Below are positions 8,178 through 16,746 of a stretch of 64,000 nt of DNA, piece by piece. The stretch is from Achromobacter sp. HZ34 (GTDB lineage Bacteria > Pseudomonadota > Gammaproteobacteria > Burkholderiales > Burkholderiaceae_B). Location: positions 927,642 to 991,641 of the forward strand of contig NZ_NJIX01000003.1 in assembly GCF_002209485.1 (NCBI RefSeq), given 5' to 3'. Within the stretch, counting starts at the first letter, position 1; each line of letters starts with the position of its first letter. A model generated the notes under the pieces. That model saw only the letters and a list, made by a program, of their open reading frames with translations, was not told the origin of the DNA and made no database searches. Made by a program: the position numbers and the translations under genes.

Positions 8178-10091
8178 TCAGTCGCGCTGGCTCAGCGCCT
8201 TGCCGATGCGGTTGCGCGCGACCGTGGTACGCGGCACTTTGAAGGGGAACCAGCTGCGCACGTCTTCTTCCACGCCGATGCCGTGCATGAAGTTGTAGAT
8301 GGCCTTCTTCAGCCCCAGCCCCAGCGCGTCGTGATCCACGCCGGTGGGGTCATGGAAGCCGATGTCGTTCTTGGCGAAGGTCACCGGTGGCAGCGGCTTC
8401 AAGGTCACACCGTATTCTTCCGGATTCTTGCCCACCGGTGAATGCACCGTGCAGGCGAACCGGTGGAAGAAGCCGCTCTGGATGCAGCCGTTCTCGAAAA
8501 GCTGCCGCACATACTCCAACGCATCGACCGTATCCTGCACGGTCTGCGTGGGAAAGCCGTACATCAGGTACGCGTGCACCATGATGCCGGCGTCCGTGAA
8601 CGCACGCGTCACGCGAGCGACCTGATCGACGGATACGCCTTTCTTCATCAGTTTAAGCAAGCGGTCCGACGCCACTTCCAGACCGCCCGATACCGCGATG
8701 CAGCCGCTGTCCGCCAACAGCTCGCACAGTTCGGGGCTGAAGGTTTTCTCGAAGCGGATATTGCCCCACCATGAGATGCCGGCATCGCGTTCGATCAATT
8801 CAGCCGCCAAGGCCTTGAGCGATTTTGGCGGAGCGGCCTCGTCGACGAAATGAAAGCCGGTCTGCCCTGTCTCGCGCACGATCGTTTCGATGCGGTCCGC
8901 CAGCACCTTGGCCGACGCGCCTTCGTAGCGCCCGATGTAGTCCAGGCTGACATCGCAGAAGCTGCATTTCTTCCAATAGCAGCCGTGCGCCACGGTCAGC
9001 TTGTTCCAACGTCCGTCGCTCCAGAACCGGTTCATCGGATTCAACATGTCGAGCAGGGACAGGTAACGATCCAGCGGCAGGCCGTCCCAGGTGGGCGTGC
9101 CCACTTCCTCGAACGCGACGTCGGGCTCCACCATGTTCACGTAACGCACCGCGCCGCTTTCTGCATCGCGCACAAAGGTCCGCACCAGGCGTTGTCGCGA
9201 ACGCTTGCCCTCGACGTGTTCCATCAAGGCCAGCAAGGGCCGTTCGCCGGCGTCCAGCGTGACGTAGTCGAAGTAATCGAAAACCCGCGGGTCCTTGAGT
9301 TCACGCAGTTCGGTGTTGACGAAGCCGCCGCCCAGTACGGTGACGATGCTCGGGTCTTGCGCCTTGATCGCCTGGGCGATGCGGAAGGCGGCGTACACGT
9401 TGCCGGGGAACGGCACCGACACCAGCACCATGTTCGGCGTATGGCGAGCCAGCGCTTGCGTGGTCAAGTCGCGCAGCGTGTCGTCCACCAGGTTGGTGGG
9501 CGCCGCCAGGGCGTCGGCCAAGGGATCGAACGTCGGCTGGCTGCCGGCCAGGGACTCGGCATAGCGGACGAATTCGAAGCGCGAGTCGACGGCGTCGCGC
9601 AGTACATCGGCCAGGTCGTTCAGATAGAGGGTAGCCAGATGCTTGGCGCGATCGTGCAGGCCCAGGGCACCGAATGCCCAACCCAGGGGATCGCCGCCGT
9701 CGTCGTCCAGGTACACGTCCAGGACGCTGAAGCGCGGCCCTTCAGGCAGGAAATTGCGGGCCACGATACGGTGCGCCAGGGTCGAATCACGCCCTTGCAG
9801 GAATGCGATTACCGGACCTATCGTCGATAGATAGCGGGCCTGCTGCGCCACGAATGACTGGACGGCGGGCGTGTGCTTCTGCGCCGGCAGCGCTTCGATC
9901 TGTGCGGCCACTGCGCGCAGGCCATCGACCGACAGCAGGCGCAACACCAGCGCCAGCGCCAGATCTTCCTGGAACGACGTCACCCCGCGCGAACGCAGGA
10001 AGCCTGTCAGGTAGGCGGTGGACGGATAAGGCGTATTGAGCTGCGTCATCGGCGGGATGACGGACAGCACACGTAGAGGCAAGGCGGACAT
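8178..10091 (-). CDS. B12-binding-domain-type radical SAM protein
   Basis: This protein has about 637 residues. The N-terminal half has the LRVLSVIPP strand and a Rossmann-like region (MVLVSVPFPG, VTVLGGGFVN) typical of cobalamin-binding-type radical SAM proteins. The Fe-S site reads HGCYWKKCSFCD (Cys 371, 376, 379), a CX4CX2C spacing rather than the usual CX3CX2C. SGGLEVASDRLLKLMKKG and YLMYGFPTQT are later radical SAM barrel strands. The reaction is unknown, and methylation or C-C chemistry are family possibilities. The start is uncertain. The ATG at 10091 follows a TATAAT box at 10134-10139. An upstream TTG at 10133 would add 14 residues but touch that box. Confidence 0.85.
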   Translation of the reverse strand: MSALPLRVLSVIPPMTQLNTPYPSTAYLTGFLRSRGVTSFQEDLALALVLRLLSVDGLRAVAAQIEALPAQKHTPAVQSFVAQQARYLSTIGPVIAFLQGRDSTLAHRIVARNFLPEGPRFSVLDVYLDDDGGDPLGWAFGALGLHDRAKHLATLYLNDLADVLRDAVDSRFEFVRYAESLAGSQPTFDPLADALAAPTNLVDDTLRDLTTQALARHTPNMVLVSVPFPGNVYAAFRIAQAIKAQDPSIVTVLGGGFVNTELRELKDPRVFDYFDYVTLDAGERPLLALMEHVEGKRSRQRLVRTFVRDAESGAVRYVNMVEPDVAFEEVGTPTWDGLPLDRYLSLLDMLNPMNRFWSDGRWNKLTVAHGCYWKKCSFCDVSLDYIGRYEGASAKVLADRIETIVRETGQTGFHFVDEAAPPKSLKALAAELIERDAGISWWGNIRFEKTFSPELCELLADSGCIAVSGGLEVASDRLLKLMKKGVSVDQVARVTRAFTDAGIMVHAYLMYGFPTQTVQDTVDALEYVRQLFENGCIQSGFFHRFACTVHSPVGKNPEEYGVTLKPLPPVTFAKNDIGFHDPTGVDHDALGLGLKKAIYNFMHGIGVEEDVRSWFPFKVPRTTVARNRIGKALSQRD

Positions 10092-10133
10092 GAGGCGCGG
10101 CAGAGCGGGCGCTGAGGCGTGGATAAGGTGCAA

Positions 10134-10139
10134 TTATAG
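10134..10139 (-). promoter_or_regulatory. Candidate -10 box for the radical SAM gene
   Basis: The minus strand reads TATAAT, an exact sigma-70 -10 consensus, 43 bases upstream of the ATG at 10091. No good -35 hexamer is seen 16-18 bases before it, so the call rests on one element. If used, transcription would start near 10127, after the alternative TTG start at 10133, which favours the ATG. Confidence 0.35.
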
Positions 10140-10184
10140 GCAGCACCGGGTTACCGCCCGGTTCGGCAGCGAATTGGAAGTACG

Positions 10185-11126
10185 ATGACTCAGGAATTGA
10201 AATCCTCGATCAACCCGATGTCGTCCACTTTTTCCTTCAAACTCGCCTTGCCGCGCGGTTATAGCCCTGCCGACGCTATTCATTTTCATGGAAGAGATAA
10301 AGAGAAGATCTCTGAAGTGGTGACGGAGCTTGGGTTGCGCAAGGGTGTTCTCCTTGGGGACGCACCGGCGGTTCTTGATATTGAAATTGAATCGTCGAAG
10401 AAGAGCGCCGTCTATACGGTAGCGGTCGATGGCAAGTTGACCGATGGCATGCAAACGCAGGCCACCGATATCGTACGTGGCTTGCTTGGCTTGCGTCTGG
10501 ATCCTAGGAGTTTCGCGGCATTCGTCACTGCCGATCCCGTCTTCGGGCCCCTGACCAAAAGGCAGAAGACCCTGCGCATCGTCCAGTCCGCATCAGTATT
10601 CGAAGCGTTGACCTGGGCGGTGATGGGGCAGCAGATCAACGTGGCCTTCGCGGTCACATTGCGGCGTACCTTCATCCAGTTGGCTGGCCGCAGGCACAGC
10701 AGCGGCCTGTGGTGCTACCCCTCGCCCGCGGACGCGGCGCGGATTCCCATCGAGGAATTGCTGTCGCGCCAATACTCGCGATCCAAAGCCGAAACGGTGT
10801 TGAGACTATCGACGCTGGTGGCAAGCGGCGAACTGGATATCGTCGAAAGCGCCACCAACCCGATTGAATCGATCTGCGCGGCACTCCTTGCCGTCAAGGG
10901 CATAGGCCCATGGACGGTGAACTACGCGCTACTACGAGGCTTCGGCCAGCCGGACTGCTCGCTGCATGGTGATGTGGCAGTACGCTCGGCCATCGGCAAG
11001 CTCTGGGGGCTGGAAGTCCGCCCCGACATGGCCGCGGCGGAAGCGCTTCTGCAGCGCTACAGCCCCCACCGCACCATGGCCGCCGCGCATCTGTGGGCCA
11101 GCTTGAGCGCGAAGACTGGATACTGA
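10185..11126 (+). CDS. DNA-3-methyladenine glycosylase II, AlkA-like
   Basis: This 313-residue base-excision repair enzyme removes alkylated purines from DNA. The HhH-GPD domain is clear. The helix-hairpin-helix reads LLAVKGIGPWTV (residues 235-245), and the catalytic Asp is D263 in CSLHGDVAVR. MGQQINVAFA is the family motif that opens the domain. The N-terminal ~110 residues match the AlkA_N-like region. It is divergent from the radical SAM gene across a 93-base gap. GGAAG lies just before the ATG. No Ada protein is adjacent, so alkylation control cannot be inferred here. Confidence 0.88.
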   Translation: MTQELKSSINPMSSTFSFKLALPRGYSPADAIHFHGRDKEKISEVVTELGLRKGVLLGDAPAVLDIEIESSKKSAVYTVAVDGKLTDGMQTQATDIVRGLLGLRLDPRSFAAFVTADPVFGPLTKRQKTLRIVQSASVFEALTWAVMGQQINVAFAVTLRRTFIQLAGRRHSSGLWCYPSPADAARIPIEELLSRQYSRSKAETVLRLSTLVASGELDIVESATNPIESICAALLAVKGIGPWTVNYALLRGFGQPDCSLHGDVAVRSAIGKLWGLEVRPDMAAAEALLQRYSPHRTMAAAHLWASLSAKTGY

Positions 11127-11135
11127 CCGACCTTA

Positions 11136-11178
11136 ACCGGCCGCCGGCAAGAAAAGATCCCGGCGCTGGTCTTTTTTT
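11136..11178 (+). terminator. Probable intrinsic terminator after the alkA-like gene
   Basis: CGCCGG (11142-11147) pairs with CCGGCG (11160-11165), extended outward by ACC/GGT. A run of seven T follows at 11172-11178. The hairpin starts 15 bases after the glycosylase stop. Confidence 0.55.
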
Positions 11179-11292
11179 CACAAACACAACCTGCCGCAAG
11201 GCACCGGAGGCATCCAGGGCCAAAATGGCCTGTATTTTTTTCGCGTTACATTACAATATGTGACTTTAGTAATTTTATTAAACGCGGAGATA

Positions 11293-11847
11293 ATGATGAG
11301 GTCCTTGCTTGGTGCACTGTTTCTGACGGCTTTTCTAAGTGGTTGTTCGTTCACGGCGCCCCCCTATTCTCCCCAGGTCGACAACGTCGCCAAACTGCAA
11401 GACGCTGGTCCAGTAAAAGTTGGCGAATTTACGACGGCGCCAAAGCCGAGAAACAGCAGTGACACCATCTCTCTGCGCGGCAGCAAGATGCACTCCCCGA
11501 TCAATGACTCCTATTCAGCCTATCTGGCGGATGCCCTGAAACAGGAGCTTTCGCTCGCCGAAAAGGTTTCGAACACCTCGACGACCGAAGTGACTGGTAC
11601 GTTGCAGAAAAACGATCTGGATGCGACCGGTTTTTCGAAAGGCGAGGGAGAAATAGAAGCCCGCTTTGTCGTCACCAAGGCCGGAACCGTGAGCTATGAC
11701 CAGGTGAAATCGGCGCAGACGACCTGGAAATCCTCCTTCGTAGGCTCGGTCGCCATTCCCGCCGCCATCCAGGCCTATCCGGCGCTGGTGCAAAAACTGC
11801 TCGACTCGCTGTTCAGCGACCCCGCCTTCATCAACGCTCTCAAATAA
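11293..11847 (+). CDS. Putative lipoprotein, unknown function
   Basis: This is a protein of about 184 residues with a lipoprotein signal: ALFLTAFLSGCS places the lipidated Cys near residue 18. No lysine-rich or enzymatic motif is evident. The mature part is Ser/Thr/Lys rich and ends in a hydrophobic helix (VAIPAAIQAYPALVQKLLDSLF). GCGGAG precedes tandem ATGs at 11293 and 11296, and the second has the better spacing. A longer frame from 11260 would bury the signal peptide behind 11 residues. A second lipoprotein gene follows after 17 bases, so the two probably work together at the outer membrane or in the periplasm. Function unknown. Confidence 0.75.
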   Translation: MMRSLLGALFLTAFLSGCSFTAPPYSPQVDNVAKLQDAGPVKVGEFTTAPKPRNSSDTISLRGSKMHSPINDSYSAYLADALKQELSLAEKVSNTSTTEVTGTLQKNDLDATGFSKGEGEIEARFVVTKAGTVSYDQVKSAQTTWKSSFVGSVAIPAAIQAYPALVQKLLDSLFSDPAFINALK

Positions 11848-11864
11848 ACGTCTCGGGAACCATC

Positions 11865-12446
11865 ATGAGATTCATCAAATGGGCGGGCGTTGTCTTCGCC
11901 ATGGCCGTGTTGGCCGGCTGCGCGCATCCTTATACGGTGCGACCGGACCTGGCCAAGATCCAGCGCGACCCGTCAGCTGAACGCATCGATGCGAATGTGG
12001 CCTACTACATGTCATCGGAAGATCTGGATAAGCAGGTCACTACCTCAGCGTCTGGGGGCGACCGTGTCCGATACCAACCGTACAAGGACATCGAAGCCGG
12101 CTTCTACAAGATGCTCACCAACGTATTCACGAAGGTGAGCAAGGCCCGCACGCCAACTCCGTCCCCTGCGGAAAATAACGCCTATGTGATTCAGACGTCG
12201 ATATCCACCGAGTCTTCCGGTTCCAGCATGCTGTGGTGGCCGCCGAGCAATATGTCCATGTCCCTGACTTGCACGATCATGGATACGACCGGCAGGCAGG
12301 TCGCCCAGATCCGCGTAACGGGAGAAGGCAAGGCCACCTCGGACGAATTTCTGGGGCATCTCACGCTTACTGGTGAACGTGCATCGGAGGATGCTCTGAT
12401 AAAGATGCAAAAAGCGTTGCTCGCGGCCCCGGAACTGCGACACTGA
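11865..12446 (+). CDS. Putative lipoprotein, partner of the preceding gene
   Basis: This 193-residue protein has a typical lipobox VLAGCAHPY (Cys near residue 19). It has a WWPPS segment mid-chain and an ordered C-terminal part (LTCTIMDTTGRQVAQIRVTGEG) resembling small beta-rich envelope lipoproteins. No known domain was assigned. It lies 17 bases after another lipoprotein gene in the same direction, so an operon is likely. After its stop the DNA changes character: the next 2.3 kb holds the damaged radical SAM gene and an exporter. Confidence 0.75.
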   Translation: MRFIKWAGVVFAMAVLAGCAHPYTVRPDLAKIQRDPSAERIDANVAYYMSSEDLDKQVTTSASGGDRVRYQPYKDIEAGFYKMLTNVFTKVSKARTPTPSPAENNAYVIQTSISTESSGSSMLWWPPSNMSMSLTCTIMDTTGRQVAQIRVTGEGKATSDEFLGHLTLTGERASEDALIKMQKALLAAPELRH

Positions 12447-12547
12447 AGCGCGCGGCGGCTCGCTGACCCGTCCCTCCGGCACGCTTAGCCGCTGCGCTCC
12501 CATCTGAGGATGTGGAGCCTCGCACATAAAGGTCCTGCAGATCCCAT

Positions 12548-12596
12548 TCCAATGGAACTCGCGAACGTATCTTGAGTACCAAGACGTTCCATTGGA
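12548..12596. repeat. 11-bp inverted repeat before the broken radical SAM gene
   Basis: TCCAATGGAAC (12548-12558) is matched by its exact reverse complement GTTCCATTGGA (12586-12596) with 27 bases between. It covers a possible TTG start at 12592, which makes the GTG at 12610 (with GAGGG upstream) a better start for the gene. It could be an operator, an RNA hairpin or the scar of an insertion. The sequence alone does not decide. Confidence 0.5.
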
Positions 12597-14210
12597 TGAG
12601 GGCTGCAAAGTGCAATCCACCGCTAGAGTCGTCGTATTTTTCATCAACCCGCCGAACAGCAACGATCTGGATGCTGATGACGTGGTCGACGCGAACGACA
12701 TCGTCGTATCGAAAGGCATTCAGCATACGGACTGGGCCAGCTTCCCGCATCTCGGCATCCTGTCATTGGCTTCTTATGTCGATGCGCTGCCGGATTTCGA
12801 AAGCGTTTACGTCGACGGCGTGATTCATCCGCTTGACAGCATCCTCGCAGCTATCCGTGAGCGAGCCGATCGCACGCTAGCCGTTTGTCTAAGTGCGATC
12901 ACGGCCAATTACGAAGCTTCGATTCGGATCGCCCGCGCAGTCAGATCCCTCGATTCGCACATAGCGATCGTGGTGGGTAACGATCATTTCACGGCATTGA
13001 ACCGCGAAATTCTCGATCGCCACGGTGAGCTGATCGACTGCGGATTCGTCGGCAACGAAGTCTATTGCGGCCTGGTCGATTTCCTGAGAGATCGGCAACG
13101 ATCACGAACCACTGGCGTCTATCCCGGTTCGATTCGCCTGGAAGCCGGGCGGATCGTTGCCGATCCGGCGATTCGTGAGCCTGTGAACCGCATCATCGAC
13201 TACGACTTGATCGACCGCACATTGCCGCACACGACGGTCTACACCAGTAATTTCACTCGGCGCCTGGGCCGGCGAATTCTCGCGCTGACCGGACGGCAGG
13301 TGCACAAGGGTGTGCCTGTCGAAATCGGACGCGGCTGCATAAATTCAGCGGCGACGATGCCTGTTCATTCTGCTCCATTCAGTACGGCAGGATGTGGAAA
13401 AACGAACTTCCAGCCGATCACGCGTGGTCCGCCGTGCGCAGCGCATGGGAAGCGGGCTACGACTACCTGTACGTGACGGCTGACGAGCTGCCGCTCACGT
13501 TCGCGCGATTGATGCTCGATATGGCGGGATCGCCGCCGCCCTGGTGGCGGGCGTTGCCGGTGCACGAGCGCCCGGTCCTGGTGGGCTACGCACGCGCGGA
13601 CGGCATGGAGAAGGAGCAAGTTTTGAAAGCCATGCGCGAAATCGGCTTTGGCATTCTTTTCGTGGGCGTCGACGCCGGCGCGGCGCGTTCCCTGCAGGCG
13701 CTCAACAAACCACTGCGGAACAAGGATCCAGTGGCGGCTGCGCATCGGATGGCCAACGCGAATTCGCGAGCACTACACAACGCTCGCACGCATGGCGTGG
13801 CAATCAAGGCGGGATTCGTGCTGGGACATATAGGAATGAACGAGGCGTTGCTTGAGGAAAACATCGAGAGCTACGTCGCATTTCTCAAGGCTGGGCGGGA
13901 CGTAATCATCAGCGCCGACATCGAATTGCTGTCGCCGGAACCAGGCTCGAAAGATTTTTGCTACCTGACCGATCCGGACGAGGCTCAAACGATGTCGGCT
14001 CGGTTGGGTCTTAGGATAGGCAGCCGCGCGCTGCGACAGAGTGTGGCCGATCGGTACCGGAACGTCGATATCTTCGATCGCGAGGCCGCAATCGACGACT
14101 ATATCGGTGTATTCATGCCCGAACTGTCGAAGGAACGTCTCGCCAGCGCGCGCGATCAAGTGCGCAGCGAATGTGGCCGGCTCGGCATCGTGATCGGAGA
14201 CGATCTGTGA
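12592..14210 (+). pseudogene. Radical SAM protein gene broken by a -1 frameshift
   Basis: Two overlapping frames encode one protein of about 535 residues. The first (to near 13343) has a cobalamin-binding-like domain (VVVFFINPPN, HIAIVVGND) and stops making sense after VEIGRGCI. The second resumes as FSGDDACSFCSIQYGRMW and runs to 14210. Adding one base to the AAA at 13341-13343 gives GRGCIKFSGDDACSFC, a CX8CX2C iron-sulfur motif, so the break falls between the first and second Cys. The LysE gene overlaps the stop. Start: GTG at 12610 is likelier than TTG at 12592. It is either a true recent pseudogene or a one-base sequencing error. Codon use (many GATCG/TCGAT words) differs from neighbouring genes. 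Confidence 0.8.
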
Positions 14211-14821
14211 TGTCGCTGGAACAAGCACTGTTCTTCGGGCTGACCTGCCTTGGCTTCGGCTTCATTCCAGGGCCCGCGCTGCTACAGACCGTTTCGTTGA
14301 CGCTGCAGCACGGACGGCGGGCCGGTTTTCTGTCGGCGCTCGGCATCCACCTCGGCGCCTTTTTCCAGATCTGTATCGTCGCGCTCGGTGCGGTTGCGGT
14401 GCTGAAGACAGCGCCGATGCTATATCACTCGCTGAAAGTGCTTAGCGGTGCCTATCTTGTCTGGCTCGGCGTCCAGCGCATCCGTGCGCCCGTCGGGCAG
14501 GACGCGGCGATCGGCGTGCCCAGCAACGTTGTGTCGTCGAGTGCGCTCATCGAAGCGTCGAATCCGAAGTCAGCGCTGTTCTATTTTTCCTTCTTGCTGC
14601 AATTCACCAACCCGGACGCGTCGCTCGGGGTCGGCTGGCAACTATTCCTGCTCGGCGCTTGCGCGAATCTGCTGTTCACGACCGCCGACGTGTTCTGCAT
14701 CCTCCTCGCCCATCCTCTACGCGCCCGCGTGTCGCCCAGCGGCAAGGCGCTGCGGATCAGCCAGTTTGTCGCCGGCATGCTGTTCGTGGCGCTAGGCGTG
14801 ATCGCGATCGTCAGCGATTAG
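14210..14821 (+). CDS. LysE/RhtB-family exporter
   Basis: This is a 203-residue inner-membrane protein with about six hydrophobic segments. The N-terminus GFIPGPALLQTV matches the conserved GPGP-like start of LysE/RhtB amino-acid exporters, followed by the HGRRAGFLSALGIHLG loop. The ATG at 14210 overlaps the radical SAM stop (TGATG), so translation is coupled. It may export the radical SAM product or a related amino acid. The following lldD-like gene is convergent. The frame has no damage even though the upstream partner is broken. Confidence 0.85.
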   Translation: MSLEQALFFGLTCLGFGFIPGPALLQTVSLTLQHGRRAGFLSALGIHLGAFFQICIVALGAVAVLKTAPMLYHSLKVLSGAYLVWLGVQRIRAPVGQDAAIGVPSNVVSSSALIEASNPKSALFYFSFLLQFTNPDASLGVGWQLFLLGACANLLFTTADVFCILLAHPLRARVSPSGKALRISQFVAGMLFVALGVIAIVSD

Positions 14822-14849
14822 CGGGCGACACGACCCACCTATTTCGACG

Positions 14850-15995
14850 TCAGCGAAACCGCAGATGCCGGCGCGTGAGTTCCGTGATGGATTTGCAGCC
14901 CATCAGCTTCATTGCCCGCTCGATCTCGACACGCATCAGCTCCAGTGCCCTTTCGACGCCGGGTTGGCCAGCGGCTGCCAGGGGGAACAGATAGTAGCGG
15001 CCCAAACCCACGGCCTTGGCGCCCAGCGCGAGCGCCTTGAGTACATGCGTGCCACGCTGCACGCCGCCATCCATCATCACGTCCAGGCGGTCGCCGACAG
15101 CGTCGACGATCTCCGCCAGTTGATCGAAAGCGCTACGCGAGCCATCGAGCTGGCGCCCGCCATGGTTGGACAGCACAATGCCTGTGCAGCCGATGTCCGC
15201 CGCCCGTTTTGCGTCCTCCACCGACATGACGCCTTTCAGGCAGAACTGGCCGTCCCAGTGCCGCACCATCGCCGCGACATCGTCCCAAGACATGGCCGGA
15301 TCCAGCATCTCCGTGAAATAGCGGCTGATGGACATGGCACCGCCGCCCATGTCCACGTGGCTGTCGAGTTGCGGCAGGGCGATGCGTTCATGCGTGAAGT
15401 AATTGAGCGCCCACGCCGGCTTGGCCGCGAACTGGGCAATGCCGCTGAGATTGAGCCTGAAGGGAATGGCGAAACCCGTGCGCTTGTCGCGCTCCCGATT
15501 GCCGCCGGTAATGCTGTCCACCGTCAGCATCATTATCGGGACGCCGGCCTGCTTGGCGCGCGTCATCATGTCCCGGTTCAGGCCCCGATCCTTATGGAAG
15601 TAGAACTGGTAGACCTGTGGGCCGGCGCTGATCCTGCGGGCTTCCTCCAGGCTCACCGTCCCCAGCGAAGACACGCCAAACATGGTGCCGTATTTACCAG
15701 CGGCGGCCGCGACAGCCCGCTCTCCCTGGTGATGGAACAGGCGCTGAAGGGCCGTGGGCGAGCAATAGACCGGCAGCGCCAGCTTCTGGCCCATGACCGT
15801 CACCGACAGGTCTACGTCCGCCACGCCGCGCAATACGTCCGGTACCAGGTCGCACGCCTCGAAAGCCGCGGTATTGCGCCGGTAGGTCACTTCGTCATCG
15901 GCGGCACCGTCGATGTAATTGAAGATCGGACCTGGCAGGCGCCGCCGCGCCATCAGGCGGAAGTCGTGGAAGTTCTGGCACTGGCGCAAATGCAT
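14850..15995 (-). CDS. lldD: FMN-dependent alpha-hydroxy-acid dehydrogenase (lactate/mandelate type)
   Basis: This 381-residue enzyme oxidises a 2-hydroxy acid such as L-lactate to the 2-oxo acid. The family is recognised from FNYIDGAADDE at the N-terminus, the YQFYFHKDRG strand, and the catalytic-base motif LSNHGGRQLDGS, followed by the phosphate-binding MDGGVQRGTHVLKALALGA. GGAGGAG sits upstream of the ATG. Whether the substrate is lactate, mandelate or glycolate is unresolved, so the symbol is a family-level guess. It lies downstream of ssb in the same direction but a strong terminator separates them, so it has its own promoter. Confidence 0.85.
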   Translation of the reverse strand: MHLRQCQNFHDFRLMARRRLPGPIFNYIDGAADDEVTYRRNTAAFEACDLVPDVLRGVADVDLSVTVMGQKLALPVYCSPTALQRLFHHQGERAVAAAAGKYGTMFGVSSLGTVSLEEARRISAGPQVYQFYFHKDRGLNRDMMTRAKQAGVPIMMLTVDSITGGNRERDKRTGFAIPFRLNLSGIAQFAAKPAWALNYFTHERIALPQLDSHVDMGGGAMSISRYFTEMLDPAMSWDDVAAMVRHWDGQFCLKGVMSVEDAKRAADIGCTGIVLSNHGGRQLDGSRSAFDQLAEIVDAVGDRLDVMMDGGVQRGTHVLKALALGAKAVGLGRYYLFPLAAAGQPGVERALELMRVEIERAMKLMGCKSITELTRRHLRFR

Positions 15996-16033
15996 GTGGG
16001 GTCTCCTCCATCACGTTTTCGAAGTTTTAGTCT

Positions 16034-16075
16034 GATAAAAAAATAAGGCCCGCTTCCTCGAGAGGAAGCGGGCCT
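16034..16075 (-). terminator. Intrinsic terminator of ssb
   Basis: A 13-bp perfect stem AGGCCCGCTTCCT / AGGAAGCGGGCCT (16046-16058 with 16063-16075, loop CGAG) is followed on the minus strand by a T-rich tract (16034-16045). It lies 28 bases beyond the ssb stop and isolates ssb from the lldD-like gene. Confidence 0.9.
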
Positions 16076-16103
16076 GCACCCACAAAAAGTGAGCTTTTCC
16101 AAT

Positions 16104-16622
16104 CTAGAACGGAATATCGTCGTCCATATCCGCCAGGTTGGCGCCGCCGCTCGACTGCGAGGGCGCAGACGGGCGTTGTTGGGGGGCCTGGCGTTGCGGG
16201 GCCGGACGCTGCTGGCGCGGGGCCTGCGGCGCGTCGTCGTAGCCGCCGCTGCTGCCCTGGTAGTCACCACCACCGCCACCGCCTTCACGGCCGCCCAGCA
16301 TCTGCATCTGGTCAGCCACGATTTCCGTGCTGTAGCGGTCCTGGTTGGTGTCCTTGTCTTGCCACTTGCGTGTCTTCAGGCGACCTTCGACATAGACCGA
16401 ACGGCCCTTCTTCAGGTACTCGCCGGCGATCTCGGCCAAGCGGTTGTAGAAGACGACCCGGTGCCACTCGGTTTCTTCGCGCTTTTCGCCACTGTTCTTG
16501 TCTTTCCATTGCGAGGTGGTCGCAATGGAAACGTTGCAGATGGCCGCGCCGTCAGGGCTGTAGCGCACCTCGGGATCGCGCCCCAGGTTGCCGACGATGA
16601 TTACTTTATTGACCGATGCCAT
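16104..16622 (-). CDS. ssb: Single-stranded DNA-binding protein
   Basis: This 172-residue tetrameric SSB coats single-stranded DNA in replication and repair. The OB fold occupies about residues 1-110 ([21 protein letters not shown] to the QMLGG region). It is followed by a Gly/Gln/Pro-rich linker and the acidic tip DDDIPF that recruits partner proteins. The order uvrA - MFS gene - ssb, with ssb on the opposite strand from uvrA, resembles the ssb/uvrA linkage of other proteobacteria with one gene inserted. AGGAACAGCA precedes the ATG. Confidence 0.97.
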   Translation of the reverse strand: MASVNKVIIVGNLGRDPEVRYSPDGAAICNVSIATTSQWKDKNSGEKREETEWHRVVFYNRLAEIAGEYLKKGRSVYVEGRLKTRKWQDKDTNQDRYSTEIVADQMQMLGGREGGGGGGDYQGSSGGYDDAPQAPRQQRPAPQRQAPQQRPSAPSQSSGGANLADMDDDIPF

Positions 16623-16648
16623 TGCTGTTCCTCTTTGCGTAGGGCGAT

Positions 16649-16677
16649 ATTATCGGCGATAACGCTCCGGCAACCAA
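16649..16677 (-). promoter_or_regulatory. Candidate ssb promoter overlapping an inverted repeat
   Basis: On the minus strand TTGGTT (16672-16677) and GATAAT (16649-16654) are separated by 17 bases, about 27 bases before the ssb start codon. The -10 side overlaps the symmetric TTATCG-G-CGATAA (16650-16662), a possible operator. No LexA box was seen. Confidence 0.4.
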
Positions 16678-16746
16678 GTTACCGACAGGGACGGATGAAT
16701 CCCGCTCTGGATGCCAGGACGGACCAGAACGGTTACAAAGCGCCGC

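Noticed and set aside
13339..13346. Programmed frameshift in the radical SAM gene
   Set aside because: Only three A in a row and no slippery heptamer, stem or internal ribosome site were seen. A simple one-base loss is more likely.
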